Counted from the first letter of the stretch, positions 16,791 through 26,259 are shown. The stretch is 64,000 nucleotides of DNA from Thalassolituus sp006212115 (GCF_040372045.1 NZ_BAABWH010000002.1), one strand, 5' to 3'. Notes: generated by a model not told the origin, from the letters alone. Numbers and translations: made by a program.

Positions 16791-16821
16791 AAATGCCCCC
16801 CCCAAAGTGTCCCCCCCAAAG
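16791..16821. repeat. Imperfect tandem poly-C repeat
   Basis: Two adjacent units of the form TGCCCCCCCCAAAG and TGTCCCCCCCAAAG lie about 75 bp upstream of the large lipoprotein gene. Homopolymer C tracts are prone to slippage, so the length may vary between isolates. Confidence 0.55.
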
Positions 16822-16891
16822 AAGGGTGCCCAAAAAAGTCCACTGAAGCTATTTTCCTGCGTCTGACTACAAACCCTTTGAGGCAGATTAT

Positions 16892-19800
16892 ATGGATCGT
16901 ATTACTCTCTCCGGGGTGCTCCTGAGCGCGGTGTTCCTCACCGGCTGCGGCGGCTCCTCCAGTTCAGGCTCATCCGACCCGCAACCCGCTCCCTCCACGC
17001 CTTCCACACCGACAACCCCGGAAGCACCGTCGACAACACAAACGGTATCGGGAACCGCAGCGATTGGCGCGGCTATTACTGACGGAACCGTGACGGCGGT
17101 ATGCTCTGATGGAACGGGCTTCACAGAAGCCGTCACCACAGATACTAACGGTAATTGGTCAGGGGAAATTACTGACGGTGCTATGCCTTGTGCGCTGCAG
17201 GTTACCGGCGGCAATCCACCAGTAACGCTACACAGTTACGCGACGGCTGCAGGCACGGTAAACATCACCCCTCTCACCGATATGATTGTGGCGTCGGCGA
17301 CGGGCCAGACGCCCGCGGACTGGTTCGCAAACTTTGATGGGACTGCGGTCGATGTCTCGACGGCATCTACCGATCTGCTGAGTTCCTTCGCAGCGAAAGG
17401 CTTCGATATTCCAGCATCAGGCAACCCCATGACCACACCCTTCGTAGCGGATGGCACAGGCTGGGACGGGTTACTCGATGACATCGGTGATGCCATCGAA
17501 AATGACCCAGCCATTGCCGATTACGATGCCCTGATGACCTTGGTGAAAGACGGCAACTTGACGAATCTGCCTGCACCACCTCCGGCAGAAATGTTCAGTA
17601 TTTCAGGCACTATATCAGGGGCAACCGGCACCGTTATCTGGGAGACCCGCGTAGCTGGCGGCATTGTGCGCGATGGCGGCAATAGCAACGGCTCCGTCCT
17701 CTTTTCACATGATCAGGGTATCGCGGAAGGCAGTACCTGGAATGTCGTCATCAATACAGCCCCCGCAGGTCAGACCTGCATGGTCTCAGACGGGAATGGT
17801 ACGCTGTCAGCCGATGTCGACACCGTCTCTATCACCTGTTCGGATATCGTTGCTGGGCCAACAACATACAGCATCAGCGGCACGGTTTCCGGTGCCTCAG
17901 GCAGCGTGGCCTGGGAGCTCAGCAAAGACGGTGTTTTCTACAACGACGGCGGTACGACTAACGGTGCGGTGACCTTCACTGATGCCATGACCAGTGGCAG
18001 TGCCTGGGCTGTGACCATTAATACCCCACCAGCAGGCCAGACCTGTTCGCTCAATAATGGCTCTGGCACCTTGAGTGGTCATGTCAGTAATGTGGCCATT
18101 ACCTGCGAAGACGACGTGGTGACGCCACCACCGACTCCGGGCGAGGCACTCTACGACTTTTCTGGCTTGAATCTCGATCCTGAATTGCCTGCTGGCTTCA
18201 CACCGATTGCACCGCAGGCATCGCCAATTGATCCATCAAGCAATATTGCCAGCCTGTATGCACAGCTCGCTGCGCAACAACAAGAAGCAATATTTGCTCC
18301 GATTCCTGACGAGCTCACCCGCTCCGTAGACAATATTACGACAGGCAGTAGCTACCAAATTACCGAAACAACGGCGACCTATGACTGGCTAAGAGTCACC
18401 AAAGTAAGCATGGGTGCCGATGCCGTCGCCGACACTAGCGATGACTTCATCATGAGCTATACCATTTCGCCCTTTGGTTACCTGGGCGTGTCATATAGCT
18501 ATGATCATCCCGGACAGGATGGCGTGTGGTATACCGAAGACGATATCGCAGCAAGCAACAATGGTGGCGCGGTGGTCATTTCGCAGGAAAGCCCGCTTGA
18601 ATTTGAAGGCGCCAGCGAAGGCGCGATCCTGAGCATACCGTGTCTGAACCCGGGCCAAGATGGTGTTGCCTTTACCGAAGACGACTATCCGGGATGCTCT
18701 CAGGGGTATCAGGTGATCGTCATTGATGGCGAGGGAAATCGCGGCCAGGTCGTCACTTACAAGTACAGCGGTCCTGATGAACTGTGGTTCACCAGCGACG
18801 ACGTGGTGAACAGCTATGTCACCGTTACCACCGACATCAGCATTCCTCAGACCGTCACCGCCGTGTACGACGATGAAGGCCCAGACGGTTTCTGGTTTAC
18901 CGACGACGACGTCGTTGATACCCATGTCCAGCAGTTACTGGGCGACAACTACCAGCCGCTGTATGCAGCAAATTACACCCTTGCTGGTAGCGATGCCACC
19001 TGGTTCACGGCCGACGACTACGCCAATGGTTACAGCTACTACGGCTATAACGACGACGGCGATCTACTGATTATTGCCAATCACAGAGGCGCAGGCTTCG
19101 ATGGCGAATGGTTCACTGCAGACGACTTTGCCAGCGGCGTTCTGTCACTGACCAAAGAGACCGATGCGGGCACCATCAGTATTACCGCAACGGTAAACGG
19201 CATAGGCCCTGACGGCAAATGGCTGAGCGGCGACGACAACATCTTCGGTTACAGCTACCGGAAATACGATGATGCAGACCGAGAGCTGGAACGTGCCGAT
19301 TTCGGCAACAAAGGCGCAGATGGCCTGTGGTTCACCTCAGACGACTTACCGACAGCCTCATACAACTACTGGAAGTACGAACGCGATGCAGAGGGACGCG
19401 TTCTTAAGCAGTTTTACTATGACCCCGCGCGCGATCCGAATGCTCCTGCATTCAGTGACAGTCAGATCTATCGCTACAAAGTGTATTCTGCGGATTTCTC
19501 AAACAGTCTCGACGTCGGCACAACCGCATTCGGTAATGATGGTATTCCTCTGACGGAGGACGACACTCTGCCTTGGCCTTACTGGGTCGCTACAGACACA
19601 GGCTACGACCAGTACAATCAACCGGGACCGGATGCGATATGGTTTACCGACGATGACGTACGCAGTGGTTACATCATCGAGACCTATGATGGCAGTCGTC
19701 TGATCGTAAGCGAGCGCTACGATAGCAACGACACCCTGCTGTTCTATATCGAATACACCGAACTGTCATCGACGTCTTACCGCATTGAGGAATTTGTGCT

Positions 19801-21442
19801 CAATGACTCCGGCGCTTTCGTCCTCGCTGGCTATCGCGAGATCGACGAAGACGCCTATGGAAATCCGCTGTACACCACCTGGTTCAATGCAGCCGGAGAC
19901 ATCAGCAATGTGTCCTACACCGAGCGCAACTCGGACGGTTTGATCGTTCGAGAAAGCGGCGCCTACAGCCCCGGGCCAGACGGTATCTGGAAGACTGATG
20001 ATGACTTCACCTACTACTCACTGAGTGAGTACAACGCAGCGGGCGAGCTCGTCCTGTCAGCCAGCGAGTATCAGGGCAGCGATGGCCTGTGGGACACCGC
20101 CGACGACAGCTATTACATCAATGGCATTTACATGCTCGATTACGGTACAGACCAGCTGGCGACGAACGCAGGATTTACGCCAGCTACATGTGCGGACCTC
20201 GTGGCTGGAAGCGGAGACATCTCCGTGATGGTACGCGACGCCAACGGCGCAGCGCTCTCTGGTGCCATCGTGATGCTGAACGACAATGGCGGCACGACCA
20301 CAACCGATGCATCCGGCGTGGCCTCGTTCACGGCACTGTCTGGTCCTCAGAATGTGCACGTATTCAAAGACGGTTACGGCTACGAGAGCTTCTACTGCGT
20401 GTCACCGGATCTCGACGTCACGCTATACTCGGAGCTTGAACAGCTTGGCGTGGCGGCAGATCGCTCCTATGTGCCCTTTTATAACGACACCGGCGACAGC
20501 TATGTACTGGCGCTTCTTGACGATAACCATCAGCCAGTCCACGAAGCTGATCGCTTCCTCCTGACATCCTACGCAGCCAATTATTACTACCAAGACCTCT
20601 ACTTCGACGTTCCGGTTGGCACTGAAGTCACAGGAAATCTCTGGGCTTTCAAAGTCGAGAGCGGTGTGATCACTGGCGCAGAAGATCTGGGCAGCCAGAC
20701 CTTCACCACCATCGCCACCAATACCAATCCGGTCGTCAGTGAACGTGAACAATTGTCCATTTCCTTTACCACCACGGATCTGGTTCCGGTGGCCCTGCAA
20801 GGCACCTTCGCAGTACCTGTGGCGGACACTTACTACTCCAGCATCACGCTCAATGGCTACCTCTCGCTTGGGTTCCAGTACGACTCTGCGACACGGAACT
20901 ATCCGGCAAAATTGCCGGGGCTAGACATCGATCTGCCTGAAAGCTCGCTGATTAGCATGGCCTACACCGAAACCTGGGAATTCTGGCAGCCTCGCAGCCT
21001 GCTGGATCGCAGCGGCGACATTGTTGAGCACTCAGTATCAACCGGCATTGCCTATCGCCCATTGATCGAAGGTCAGGACGACAGCAGCATGAACCCAACG
21101 ATCAGCTGGACGCCTGTACGTGACCGTATCGACGGCTACAGCGATATGACAACGTTAAGACTGAAGTCAGCGCAGGGAAGCGTCGGCTACCAGACTGCCT
21201 GGGCCATTCACCTGCCAGCGGGCGAAACCTCGGTGACACTGCCCTCGCTACCTACTGGCATAACCGATGCTGTGCTGCCGGACAGTCAGTACTCTCTGAT
21301 GCTGGAAACAACGGCCTTCATCGACATGGACTACGACGAAGTGATGGGCACCGTCGATCTCAATGACATCGACAACAGCATCGCCACAGAGCTGATGCGC
21401 ACCAGTTCGCTGGAGGCACTTGCACCTAAGCTGATGCGTTAA
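16892..21442 (+). CDS. Giant lipoprotein with two Ig-like repeats and thirteen GxDGxWFTxDD repeats
   Basis: The 1516-residue lipoprotein has lipobox LTGC (Cys19) and a Ser/Pro/Thr linker. Residues ~50-220 are similar to N-terminal modules of other large secreted proteins (SGTAAIGAAITDGTVTAVC). Two ~85-residue Ig-like repeats follow (SISGTISGATGTV to AGQTC and SISGTVSGASGSV to AGQTC). The central ~570 residues (from ~508) carry 13 copies of a short acidic motif with consensus GxDGxWFTxDDx, spaced about 25-90 residues apart with YxY-rich strands between them. A carboxypeptidase-regulatory-like domain (~1110-1180) and a beta-rich C-terminal region follow. The acidic DxDG/DD motifs suggest calcium binding or a propeller-like fold, as inference. 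The gene is monocistronic with its own terminator. Confidence 0.8.
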   Translation: MDRITLSGVLLSAVFLTGCGGSSSSGSSDPQPAPSTPSTPTTPEAPSTTQTVSGTAAIGAAITDGTVTAVCSDGTGFTEAVTTDTNGNWSGEITDGAMPCALQVTGGNPPVTLHSYATAAGTVNITPLTDMIVASATGQTPADWFANFDGTAVDVSTASTDLLSSFAAKGFDIPASGNPMTTPFVADGTGWDGLLDDIGDAIENDPAIADYDALMTLVKDGNLTNLPAPPPAEMFSISGTISGATGTVIWETRVAGGIVRDGGNSNGSVLFSHDQGIAEGSTWNVVINTAPAGQTCMVSDGNGTLSADVDTVSITCSDIVAGPTTYSISGTVSGASGSVAWELSKDGVFYNDGGTTNGAVTFTDAMTSGSAWAVTINTPPAGQTCSLNNGSGTLSGHVSNVAITCEDDVVTPPPTPGEALYDFSGLNLDPELPAGFTPIAPQASPIDPSSNIASLYAQLAAQQQEAIFAPIPDELTRSVDNITTGSSYQITETTATYDWLRVTKVSMGADAVADTSDDFIMSYTISPFGYLGVSYSYDHPGQDGVWYTEDDIAASNNGGAVVISQESPLEFEGASEGAILSIPCLNPGQDGVAFTEDDYPGCSQGYQVIVIDGEGNRGQVVTYKYSGPDELWFTSDDVVNSYVTVTTDISIPQTVTAVYDDEGPDGFWFTDDDVVDTHVQQLLGDNYQPLYAANYTLAGSDATWFTADDYANGYSYYGYNDDGDLLIIANHRGAGFDGEWFTADDFASGVLSLTKETDAGTISITATVNGIGPDGKWLSGDDNIFGYSYRKYDDADRELERADFGNKGADGLWFTSDDLPTASYNYWKYERDAEGRVLKQFYYDPARDPNAPAFSDSQIYRYKVYSADFSNSLDVGTTAFGNDGIPLTEDDTLPWPYWVATDTGYDQYNQPGPDAIWFTDDDVRSGYIIETYDGSRLIVSERYDSNDTLLFYIEYTELSSTSYRIEEFVLNDSGAFVLAGYREIDEDAYGNPLYTTWFNAAGDISNVSYTERNSDGLIVRESGAYSPGPDGIWKTDDDFTYYSLSEYNAAGELVLSASEYQGSDGLWDTADDSYYINGIYMLDYGTDQLATNAGFTPATCADLVAGSGDISVMVRDANGAALSGAIVMLNDNGGTTTTDASGVASFTALSGPQNVHVFKDGYGYESFYCVSPDLDVTLYSELEQLGVAADRSYVPFYNDTGDSYVLALLDDNHQPVHEADRFLLTSYAANYYYQDLYFDVPVGTEVTGNLWAFKVESGVITGAEDLGSQTFTTIATNTNPVVSEREQLSISFTTTDLVPVALQGTFAVPVADTYYSSITLNGYLSLGFQYDSATRNYPAKLPGLDIDLPESSLISMAYTETWEFWQPRSLLDRSGDIVEHSVSTGIAYRPLIEGQDDSSMNPTISWTPVRDRIDGYSDMTTLRLKSAQGSVGYQTAWAIHLPAGETSVTLPSLPTGITDAVLPDSQYSLMLETTAFIDMDYDEVMGTVDLNDIDNSIATELMRTSSLEALAPKLMR

Positions 21443-21475
21443 ATACCATTCGCTTGTGGCGAAAACACAACAACA

Positions 21476-21505
21476 AAAAAACGGGGCCGATGGCCCCGTT
21501 TTCTA
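21476..21505. terminator. Bidirectional rho-independent terminator
   Basis: AACGGGGCC pairs with GGCCCCGTT around GAT, flanked by an A-run on the left and TTTTC on the right. It separates the giant lipoprotein gene from the convergent haloperoxidase-like gene. Confidence 0.85.
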
Positions 21506-21565
21506 TTGCTCAGTAAGCAACTTAAAAGTAAGCAACTAGATGTCAGAAACTAGCTACTCAGCGGC

Positions 21566-23080
21566 TTACCACCACTTTTTGTTGCTGTAAGTCGCAGGAT
21601 CATTCAGCGGCTGGCTTGGACCACGCGCTGGAGCAGTACCGTCGATCAGAGACTGCATGTAGTCATATGCCATGTCACCGAAGTCACCACACAGCGCCAG
21701 AGACTCATCCACAGCTGCCTGGAAGTGAACACCAGCCCATACACGGCTCTGACCACAATCTTGCTCAAAGTCTGTCCAGGTATCGAACACAATGGTCGTA
21801 TCCGCTGCTGGCGTCAGACCTGGTTCAATACGTGACGAGCCCGCTGGGTATTCAACCGGGAAGCCCAGCATGTCATCCCCCAGGAACGCTCGTGCTGACT
21901 GAGAGTGAGCAGCACAGAAACAAGAAGATGCTGATGGATACTCAGGGTGATCCGCCTCTTCCATATACGCGCGCCACTGATTAGCAGGCATAGTCACAGT
22001 ACCTTCACCCGGGCCGCCCCAACCTTCAACAGGCTGATCGCCGTAAATGTGCTGAATCGCTGAGAACGGACGCACGCCGTCGTATTCTGCTTTTTCCTGC
22101 CAGACGAAAATACCAGCATCGAACGCGGCCATGTTGGTCAGGAAGTCGAGCTGAATGAACTCAAGCAGAGACAGGCCACGAGACTGAGCCGCGAACACAG
22201 CAGAGAAACCGAGAGAGAAGATTTTGTTATCAAACAATTCTGCTTTCAGCTTCTGATCTTCTGTCAGGTTGGCTGATGCTTCCAGTACTTCATCCGCCTG
22301 CTGCTTGTAACGATGTTTGAACGGCGCGAAGCTATTTGCAGGCCAAGGCACACTGAAACGCTCAGGGTCATCGTAGGAGTACGGCTCAACGTTCGCGTAC
22401 TGTGGCGTCACGAACTGCTGTACTTTGTACAGACCCAGTCCTTTACGCTGAACATCTGGCTGCCACTTGGAAGGACGCTTCAGATCGTAAGCTGTATTCT
22501 TTGGCTCATACCCGGTGTAGTCCGCGTATGGCTGTGGGTGAACGTCTTCGTTTACCCAACCCGTCTGGTTCATACCGTCGTTCAGACGACCTTCAGCCAC
22601 GGCAGCACCAGCGACGTTACCAATACCAATTGGCGAAGTCAGATCTGTACTGTTGTCGTCTGGATCAAGGCCCGCATCAACCAGAATCTGACGCCATTCA
22701 GCGAGGCGCTGAGGAAGCAGCACTTTCAGTACCTGGTAAGAGGCGTACAAAGTCGCGATGTTGATGTTCTCGTTGTCCACGCTTTCCGAAGCTGGACGGT
22801 TAGGAATGCGAGAGTATACGCCCACTGCAGTTGGATGATACGGCGCAGACGCGTCATACCACGCATTGGTGACCTGAGCGGTAACACGCAAAACCAAAGT
22901 CGCGTCACCCGCAGAACCAGAGATATCCTGGAAGATAACTGGTGCGACATTCGAAATCACAAGTTCAACTGGCGCATTACCATTCTGCAAGTCGTAAGCC
23001 GAAGCCTGATTAACCGCAAAAGCAAGCAGAGTAGAAGCAGCAAGTGCCAGAGGACGGCCCTTTAGAAGAGGGAGTTTCAT
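21566..23080 (-). CDS. Exported vanadium-dependent haloperoxidase-like (PAP2 superfamily) protein with altered catalytic motif
   Basis: The 504-residue protein has a Sec signal peptide (to about residue 28). The C-terminal half carries the vanadate-pocket motifs of vanadium haloperoxidases: K-x6-RP at Lys330/Arg337 (AEYDGVRPFSAI), and SRxxxGxH at Arg446/His452 (SRVWAGVHF). The middle motif, normally PSGH, reads PSAS (Pro382-Ser385), so the acid-base His is replaced by Ser and Gly by Ala. Family enzymes oxidise halides with H2O2 or act as phosphatases. With this substitution the activity is uncertain. AAGGA precedes the chosen ATG at 23080; a longer frame to 23200 has no signal peptide at its start. 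About 350 bp of leader lie upstream. Confidence 0.8.
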   Translation of the reverse strand: MKLPLLKGRPLALAASTLLAFAVNQASAYDLQNGNAPVELVISNVAPVIFQDISGSAGDATLVLRVTAQVTNAWYDASAPYHPTAVGVYSRIPNRPASESVDNENINIATLYASYQVLKVLLPQRLAEWRQILVDAGLDPDDNSTDLTSPIGIGNVAGAAVAEGRLNDGMNQTGWVNEDVHPQPYADYTGYEPKNTAYDLKRPSKWQPDVQRKGLGLYKVQQFVTPQYANVEPYSYDDPERFSVPWPANSFAPFKHRYKQQADEVLEASANLTEDQKLKAELFDNKIFSLGFSAVFAAQSRGLSLLEFIQLDFLTNMAAFDAGIFVWQEKAEYDGVRPFSAIQHIYGDQPVEGWGGPGEGTVTMPANQWRAYMEEADHPEYPSASSCFCAAHSQSARAFLGDDMLGFPVEYPAGSSRIEPGLTPAADTTIVFDTWTDFEQDCGQSRVWAGVHFQAAVDESLALCGDFGDMAYDYMQSLIDGTAPARGPSQPLNDPATYSNKKWW

Positions 23081-23431
23081 AAGATTTTCCTTATCTGTTA
23101 TTGAGAGTTTGCACCCAATGCCGCCGGCGAGTTCCGGGCGGCAGATAAGAATATGCGCCTTTTTCTTTACTGATTCATTGCGTTTGTCGTGAATTGACAT
23201 GACATAAAAGACAGGTTAACGACATATCACGCCTTATTGATATTTTTGTCATCTAAAGTCTTAAATTACTGCATCTGAAGACATCAAAAGAGAAGACCAT
23301 TAACGCCAAAAAACAAAAACAAGCCACTTACAGCTCATTATTTAGGACTTTGAGTTACTAAAGGTGTAACCCAGAGGCACAGAAAGGGAACTTTTCATCA
23401 GGTTCGTAAAGCAGAATGAGAGATCAGAGCA
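23081..23431. other. AT-rich intergenic leader of the haloperoxidase-like gene
   Basis: This ~350-bp stretch is markedly more AT-rich than its surroundings. It should hold the promoter of the minus-strand haloperoxidase-like gene and, at its left end, the 3' side of the gamma-carbonic anhydrase gene. I found no credible ORF, hairpin terminator or recognisable operator. Confidence 0.5.
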
Positions 23432-23992
23432 TCACGCTCGATCGTACCCCTCGTCCAGATGTTTATCCTTGAGACGCACATAGTTACCCGCACCATAAGT
23501 GAAAAAGCGACGCTCTTTCTCGGTAATGGGGCGAACTTTTTTGGCAGGCGTCCCCATATACACAAACCCGCTTTCCAGCACTTTACCCGGCGATACCGTC
23601 GCGCCTGCGGCGACAATGACTTCATCCTCAACCACTGCGCCGTCCATGATCATAGACTTCATACCGATTAGCACACGACTGCCGACAGTACAGCCATGAA
23701 GCATAGCCTGATGTCCGATTGTAACGTCATCACCGATGATCAGCGGATAGCCACCAGGGTTAAAGTCCGAGGCGTGAGTGATGTGCAGCACGGCGCCGTC
23801 CTGGACTGAGGTACGAGCACCAATGCGGATGTGATGCATATCGCCGCGAATGACCGCCAGGGGCCAGACTGAACAGTCATCGCCAAGGTGAACATCACCG
23901 ATCACCACCGCCGTACGGTCAACGAACACACGCTCGCCCAGTTGCGGGGGCATTCCCTGATAGGGACGGATGTCTTTATGGTTGCTGCTCAT
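23432..23992 (-). CDS. Gamma-class carbonic anhydrase-like hexapeptide protein (YrdA type)
   Basis: The 186-residue left-handed beta-helix protein is made of hexapeptide repeats (VIGDVHLGDDCSVWPLAVIRGD, VIGDDVTIGHQAMLHGCTVGSRVLIGMKS). The metal ligands of the gamma-carbonic anhydrase family are visible as His in DMHHIRIGARTSVQDGAVLHI and in IGHQAMLHG. It ends with the GTPAKKVRPI motif and a C-terminal helix. YrdA-type members often show little or no anhydrase activity, so 'carbonic anhydrase' is a family name rather than a proven role. Its position close to prlC resembles Pseudomonas, where the same family member is near prlC. Confidence 0.9.
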   Translation of the reverse strand: MSSNHKDIRPYQGMPPQLGERVFVDRTAVVIGDVHLGDDCSVWPLAVIRGDMHHIRIGARTSVQDGAVLHITHASDFNPGGYPLIIGDDVTIGHQAMLHGCTVGSRVLIGMKSMIMDGAVVEDEVIVAAGATVSPGKVLESGFVYMGTPAKKVRPITEKERRFFTYGAGNYVRLKDKHLDEGYDRA

Positions 23993-24067
23993 TATCGATC
24001 TCCAGAATGCAAAACGGCCCTGATACAGTGTATCAGGGCCGCAGCGTAAGCGGAGAAGCGGTATTAC

Positions 24068-26179
24068 TTATGAATAACCGATTGCCAGCGGAATAAAGGC
24101 CACTATCAAGAGTGCAGTCGCCATGGTCACCAGCGGCAACAGAATCTTCTCGTTGCGATACCAGAAGTTCTCGCCGACCACTTCTTCCTTCGACAGACGT
24201 ACCTCTTCTTCCCCGACCACCTGACGAGTCAGCAGATGGTTAAGAGCCACCGGCGGACTCAGGTAGCCCAGTTCGAAAGCGACCAGGGTCACCATCCAGA
24301 AATGCACTGGATCAATGCCCGCCTGATAGGCGATTCCCGCGATCGATACGCTCACCAGTACCACGGCACCGTATGGGTCCATGATCATGCCAATCACCAC
24401 GAGAATGGAGACCAGAACCAGCATAGCCATCCAGATAGAACTGAACTCAGCAGGGATATGCGACATCAGCTCAGCACGCTCGACCACGCCACCCAGGCTC
24501 ATCGACATGCCCATCAGCATCAACAGAGCACCAATGTGAACGATGGCTTCGGAGGTGGATTCACGCAGAGTCTTCTCCATGGAATCACGACCGTGCTTCA
24601 GGTCGTCATACGACGAGGACAAACGCTTCTCAACGTAATCGACATTGAGGTTCTCACGCTTAAAAACCGCTTTCTCCTGAGCAATACGCTCGTACGCCAG
24701 AATCACCAGCAGCAGCACCGGCAGAATGATGGGCGCAGAAAACTCGTCGAGATACGCATCAAGGAAAATTCCGTACAGCGCCAGCACCACCGAAATGATA
24801 ATGACGTAAGGAATCAAAGGCTTCAGCGCCTGAACAAACTCTCCCCACGCCTGACCGTTCAGAGTGGCGGTATTTCCGGTGGACTTACGAGTAACCAGTG
24901 CGTAGACGGAGAACAGCAAGGTCGTCAGGAAGAAGACTTTCACACCCCAGCCAAACAGCTGATCGGTCGTCACTTCGTTGTTGAGCGCAGCAACAATCAC
25001 CACAAGTAGACACGGACGCAGTACCACACCCAACGAGCCCGACATGGCGGTTGCAGCCAGCGCAAGCTGACGACGCGTACCGGCACGACGTAACTCCAGA
25101 TAGATAAGGCCACCCACCGCAATGATAAAGATGCCCGAACCACCGGTGTAAGCCGTTGGCAGAGCCGCCAACGCCACCAGCACGATGGCAAATACCTCAG
25201 GGGCCAGATTAAACGGACGGAAGATATTGAACACTTTCTGCGTCATTTCAGTACGCTTGAGCAGCATACCGATCCACACATACAGGCCTACGTTGAGGAA
25301 CAGCTGCGACATTTCCATCATCTGGTTGAGATGGATCGCCACACCGGCAGGGTGCCCGGTGATGATGAAGTAAGTACCTGTGCCCATCGCCATACTCGCA
25401 TACAGAGGCACCGCCAGCTGCGCTTTCAGGAAACTACCGCCCGGCTTGGCATCTTCGGGAATGACAAAGAACTGATAAATAGAAATAAACACGGGCGCAG
25501 CGAAACCGATAATCCACATCCAGTGCAGCACGGCGTGCTCAGTTTTAACTTCAACCCCAGCAGAAAAGGCAATGTTCTTGAAGCTGTATACGGAGTAAAA
25601 CAGCACCGCAAAAGCAAACATCTGACCGAGCGCCGCGACTTTGTAATCCATCACGGTTTCCATCGGACGCAATGCGATGTGGTGACGACGGAACAACGCC
25701 ATACCACCACAGATCAGCACGAGAACAGCCAGCAGAATACGTTCGGCAGACAAACCGATCTCTCCGATCTCTGCAACACCCAGTTCTAATATGCGGAAGA
25801 TCTCAACGCCAGTCGTAATTTGCTCAACATTCGCAGCGTAGGCCGCGTGCTTAGCAGCACAACTTGCTTTCGACGCCATCAAAGACTTGCGCATCGCTTC
25901 CGGGTCTGGCGGTGGCGCGGCAAACAAATCAAACTCATCCACGGGCGGTGCGGCGGCAAGTCGTGCCTGCACTTCGGCCTCAATATCCATATTCGGATCA
26001 CATTCAGGCGCGACAGGGTCCTGTCGGAGTTGGAAGTAGCCATCCCAGATTGATTCGCCAAGCTGCAACAACTGACCGTGAACGGTGTGGCTGGTATTCA
26101 GCAAAATAACGAAAACAAGAATCAGAAAGGCAGGCAGAGCCGTCGACCACTCGACGGCGGCGTTACGTTGATTAAGCAT
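24068..26179 (-). CDS. TRAP transporter large permease (DctM-like) with N-terminal extension
   Basis: This 703-residue multi-spanning protein is clearly longer than the usual ~430-residue DctM. Residues 1-30 form one membrane helix, and ~35-125 a probable periplasmic insert rich in Ala/Pro/Asp containing two Cys. Helices at ~145-270 may represent a fused small permease (DctQ-like). DctM features follow: PTAYTGGSGIFIIAVGGLIY, SGSLGVVLRPCLLVVI, IHIGALLMLMGMSMSLGG and PYGAVVLVSVSIAGIAYQAGIDPVHFWMVTLVAFELGYLSPPVALNHLL. TRAP permeases import organic acids with a periplasmic receptor; no DctP gene is adjacent. The substrate is unknown. A 14-bp palindrome lies upstream of the start. Confidence 0.88.
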   Translation of the reverse strand: MLNQRNAAVEWSTALPAFLILVFVILLNTSHTVHGQLLQLGESIWDGYFQLRQDPVAPECDPNMDIEAEVQARLAAAPPVDEFDLFAAPPPDPEAMRKSLMASKASCAAKHAAYAANVEQITTGVEIFRILELGVAEIGEIGLSAERILLAVLVLICGGMALFRRHHIALRPMETVMDYKVAALGQMFAFAVLFYSVYSFKNIAFSAGVEVKTEHAVLHWMWIIGFAAPVFISIYQFFVIPEDAKPGGSFLKAQLAVPLYASMAMGTGTYFIITGHPAGVAIHLNQMMEMSQLFLNVGLYVWIGMLLKRTEMTQKVFNIFRPFNLAPEVFAIVLVALAALPTAYTGGSGIFIIAVGGLIYLELRRAGTRRQLALAATAMSGSLGVVLRPCLLVVIVAALNNEVTTDQLFGWGVKVFFLTTLLFSVYALVTRKSTGNTATLNGQAWGEFVQALKPLIPYVIIISVVLALYGIFLDAYLDEFSAPIILPVLLLVILAYERIAQEKAVFKRENLNVDYVEKRLSSSYDDLKHGRDSMEKTLRESTSEAIVHIGALLMLMGMSMSLGGVVERAELMSHIPAEFSSIWMAMLVLVSILVVIGMIMDPYGAVVLVSVSIAGIAYQAGIDPVHFWMVTLVAFELGYLSPPVALNHLLTRQVVGEEEVRLSKEEVVGENFWYRNEKILLPLVTMATALLIVAFIPLAIGYS

Positions 26180-26245
26180 GAGGTTGCCCCAGAATTGTCT
26201 TTTTATTCTTTTCTTACGCTAACCGCCGACAGCATATCTGGTCAG

Positions 26246-26259
26246 CGTTTGTACAAACG
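26246..26259. promoter_or_regulatory. Perfect 14-bp palindrome upstream of TRAP permease gene
   Basis: CGTTTGTACAAACG lies 67 bp upstream of the TRAP gene start, on the side away from prlC. TTGTACAA-type cores are common targets of GntR-family regulators, so this is a candidate operator. No regulator gene is adjacent. Confidence 0.45.

Noticed and set aside
22313..23065. 250-codon plus-strand frame opposite the haloperoxidase-like gene
   Set aside because: Antisense shadow of a motif-supported gene, with low-complexity Arg/Val composition and no start signal.
24236..25009. 257-codon plus-strand frame opposite the TRAP permease gene
   Set aside because: It is an antisense shadow of a well-supported membrane protein, lacks a ribosome site, and encodes a His/Gln/Arg-rich product typical of reversed hydrophobic coding sequence.
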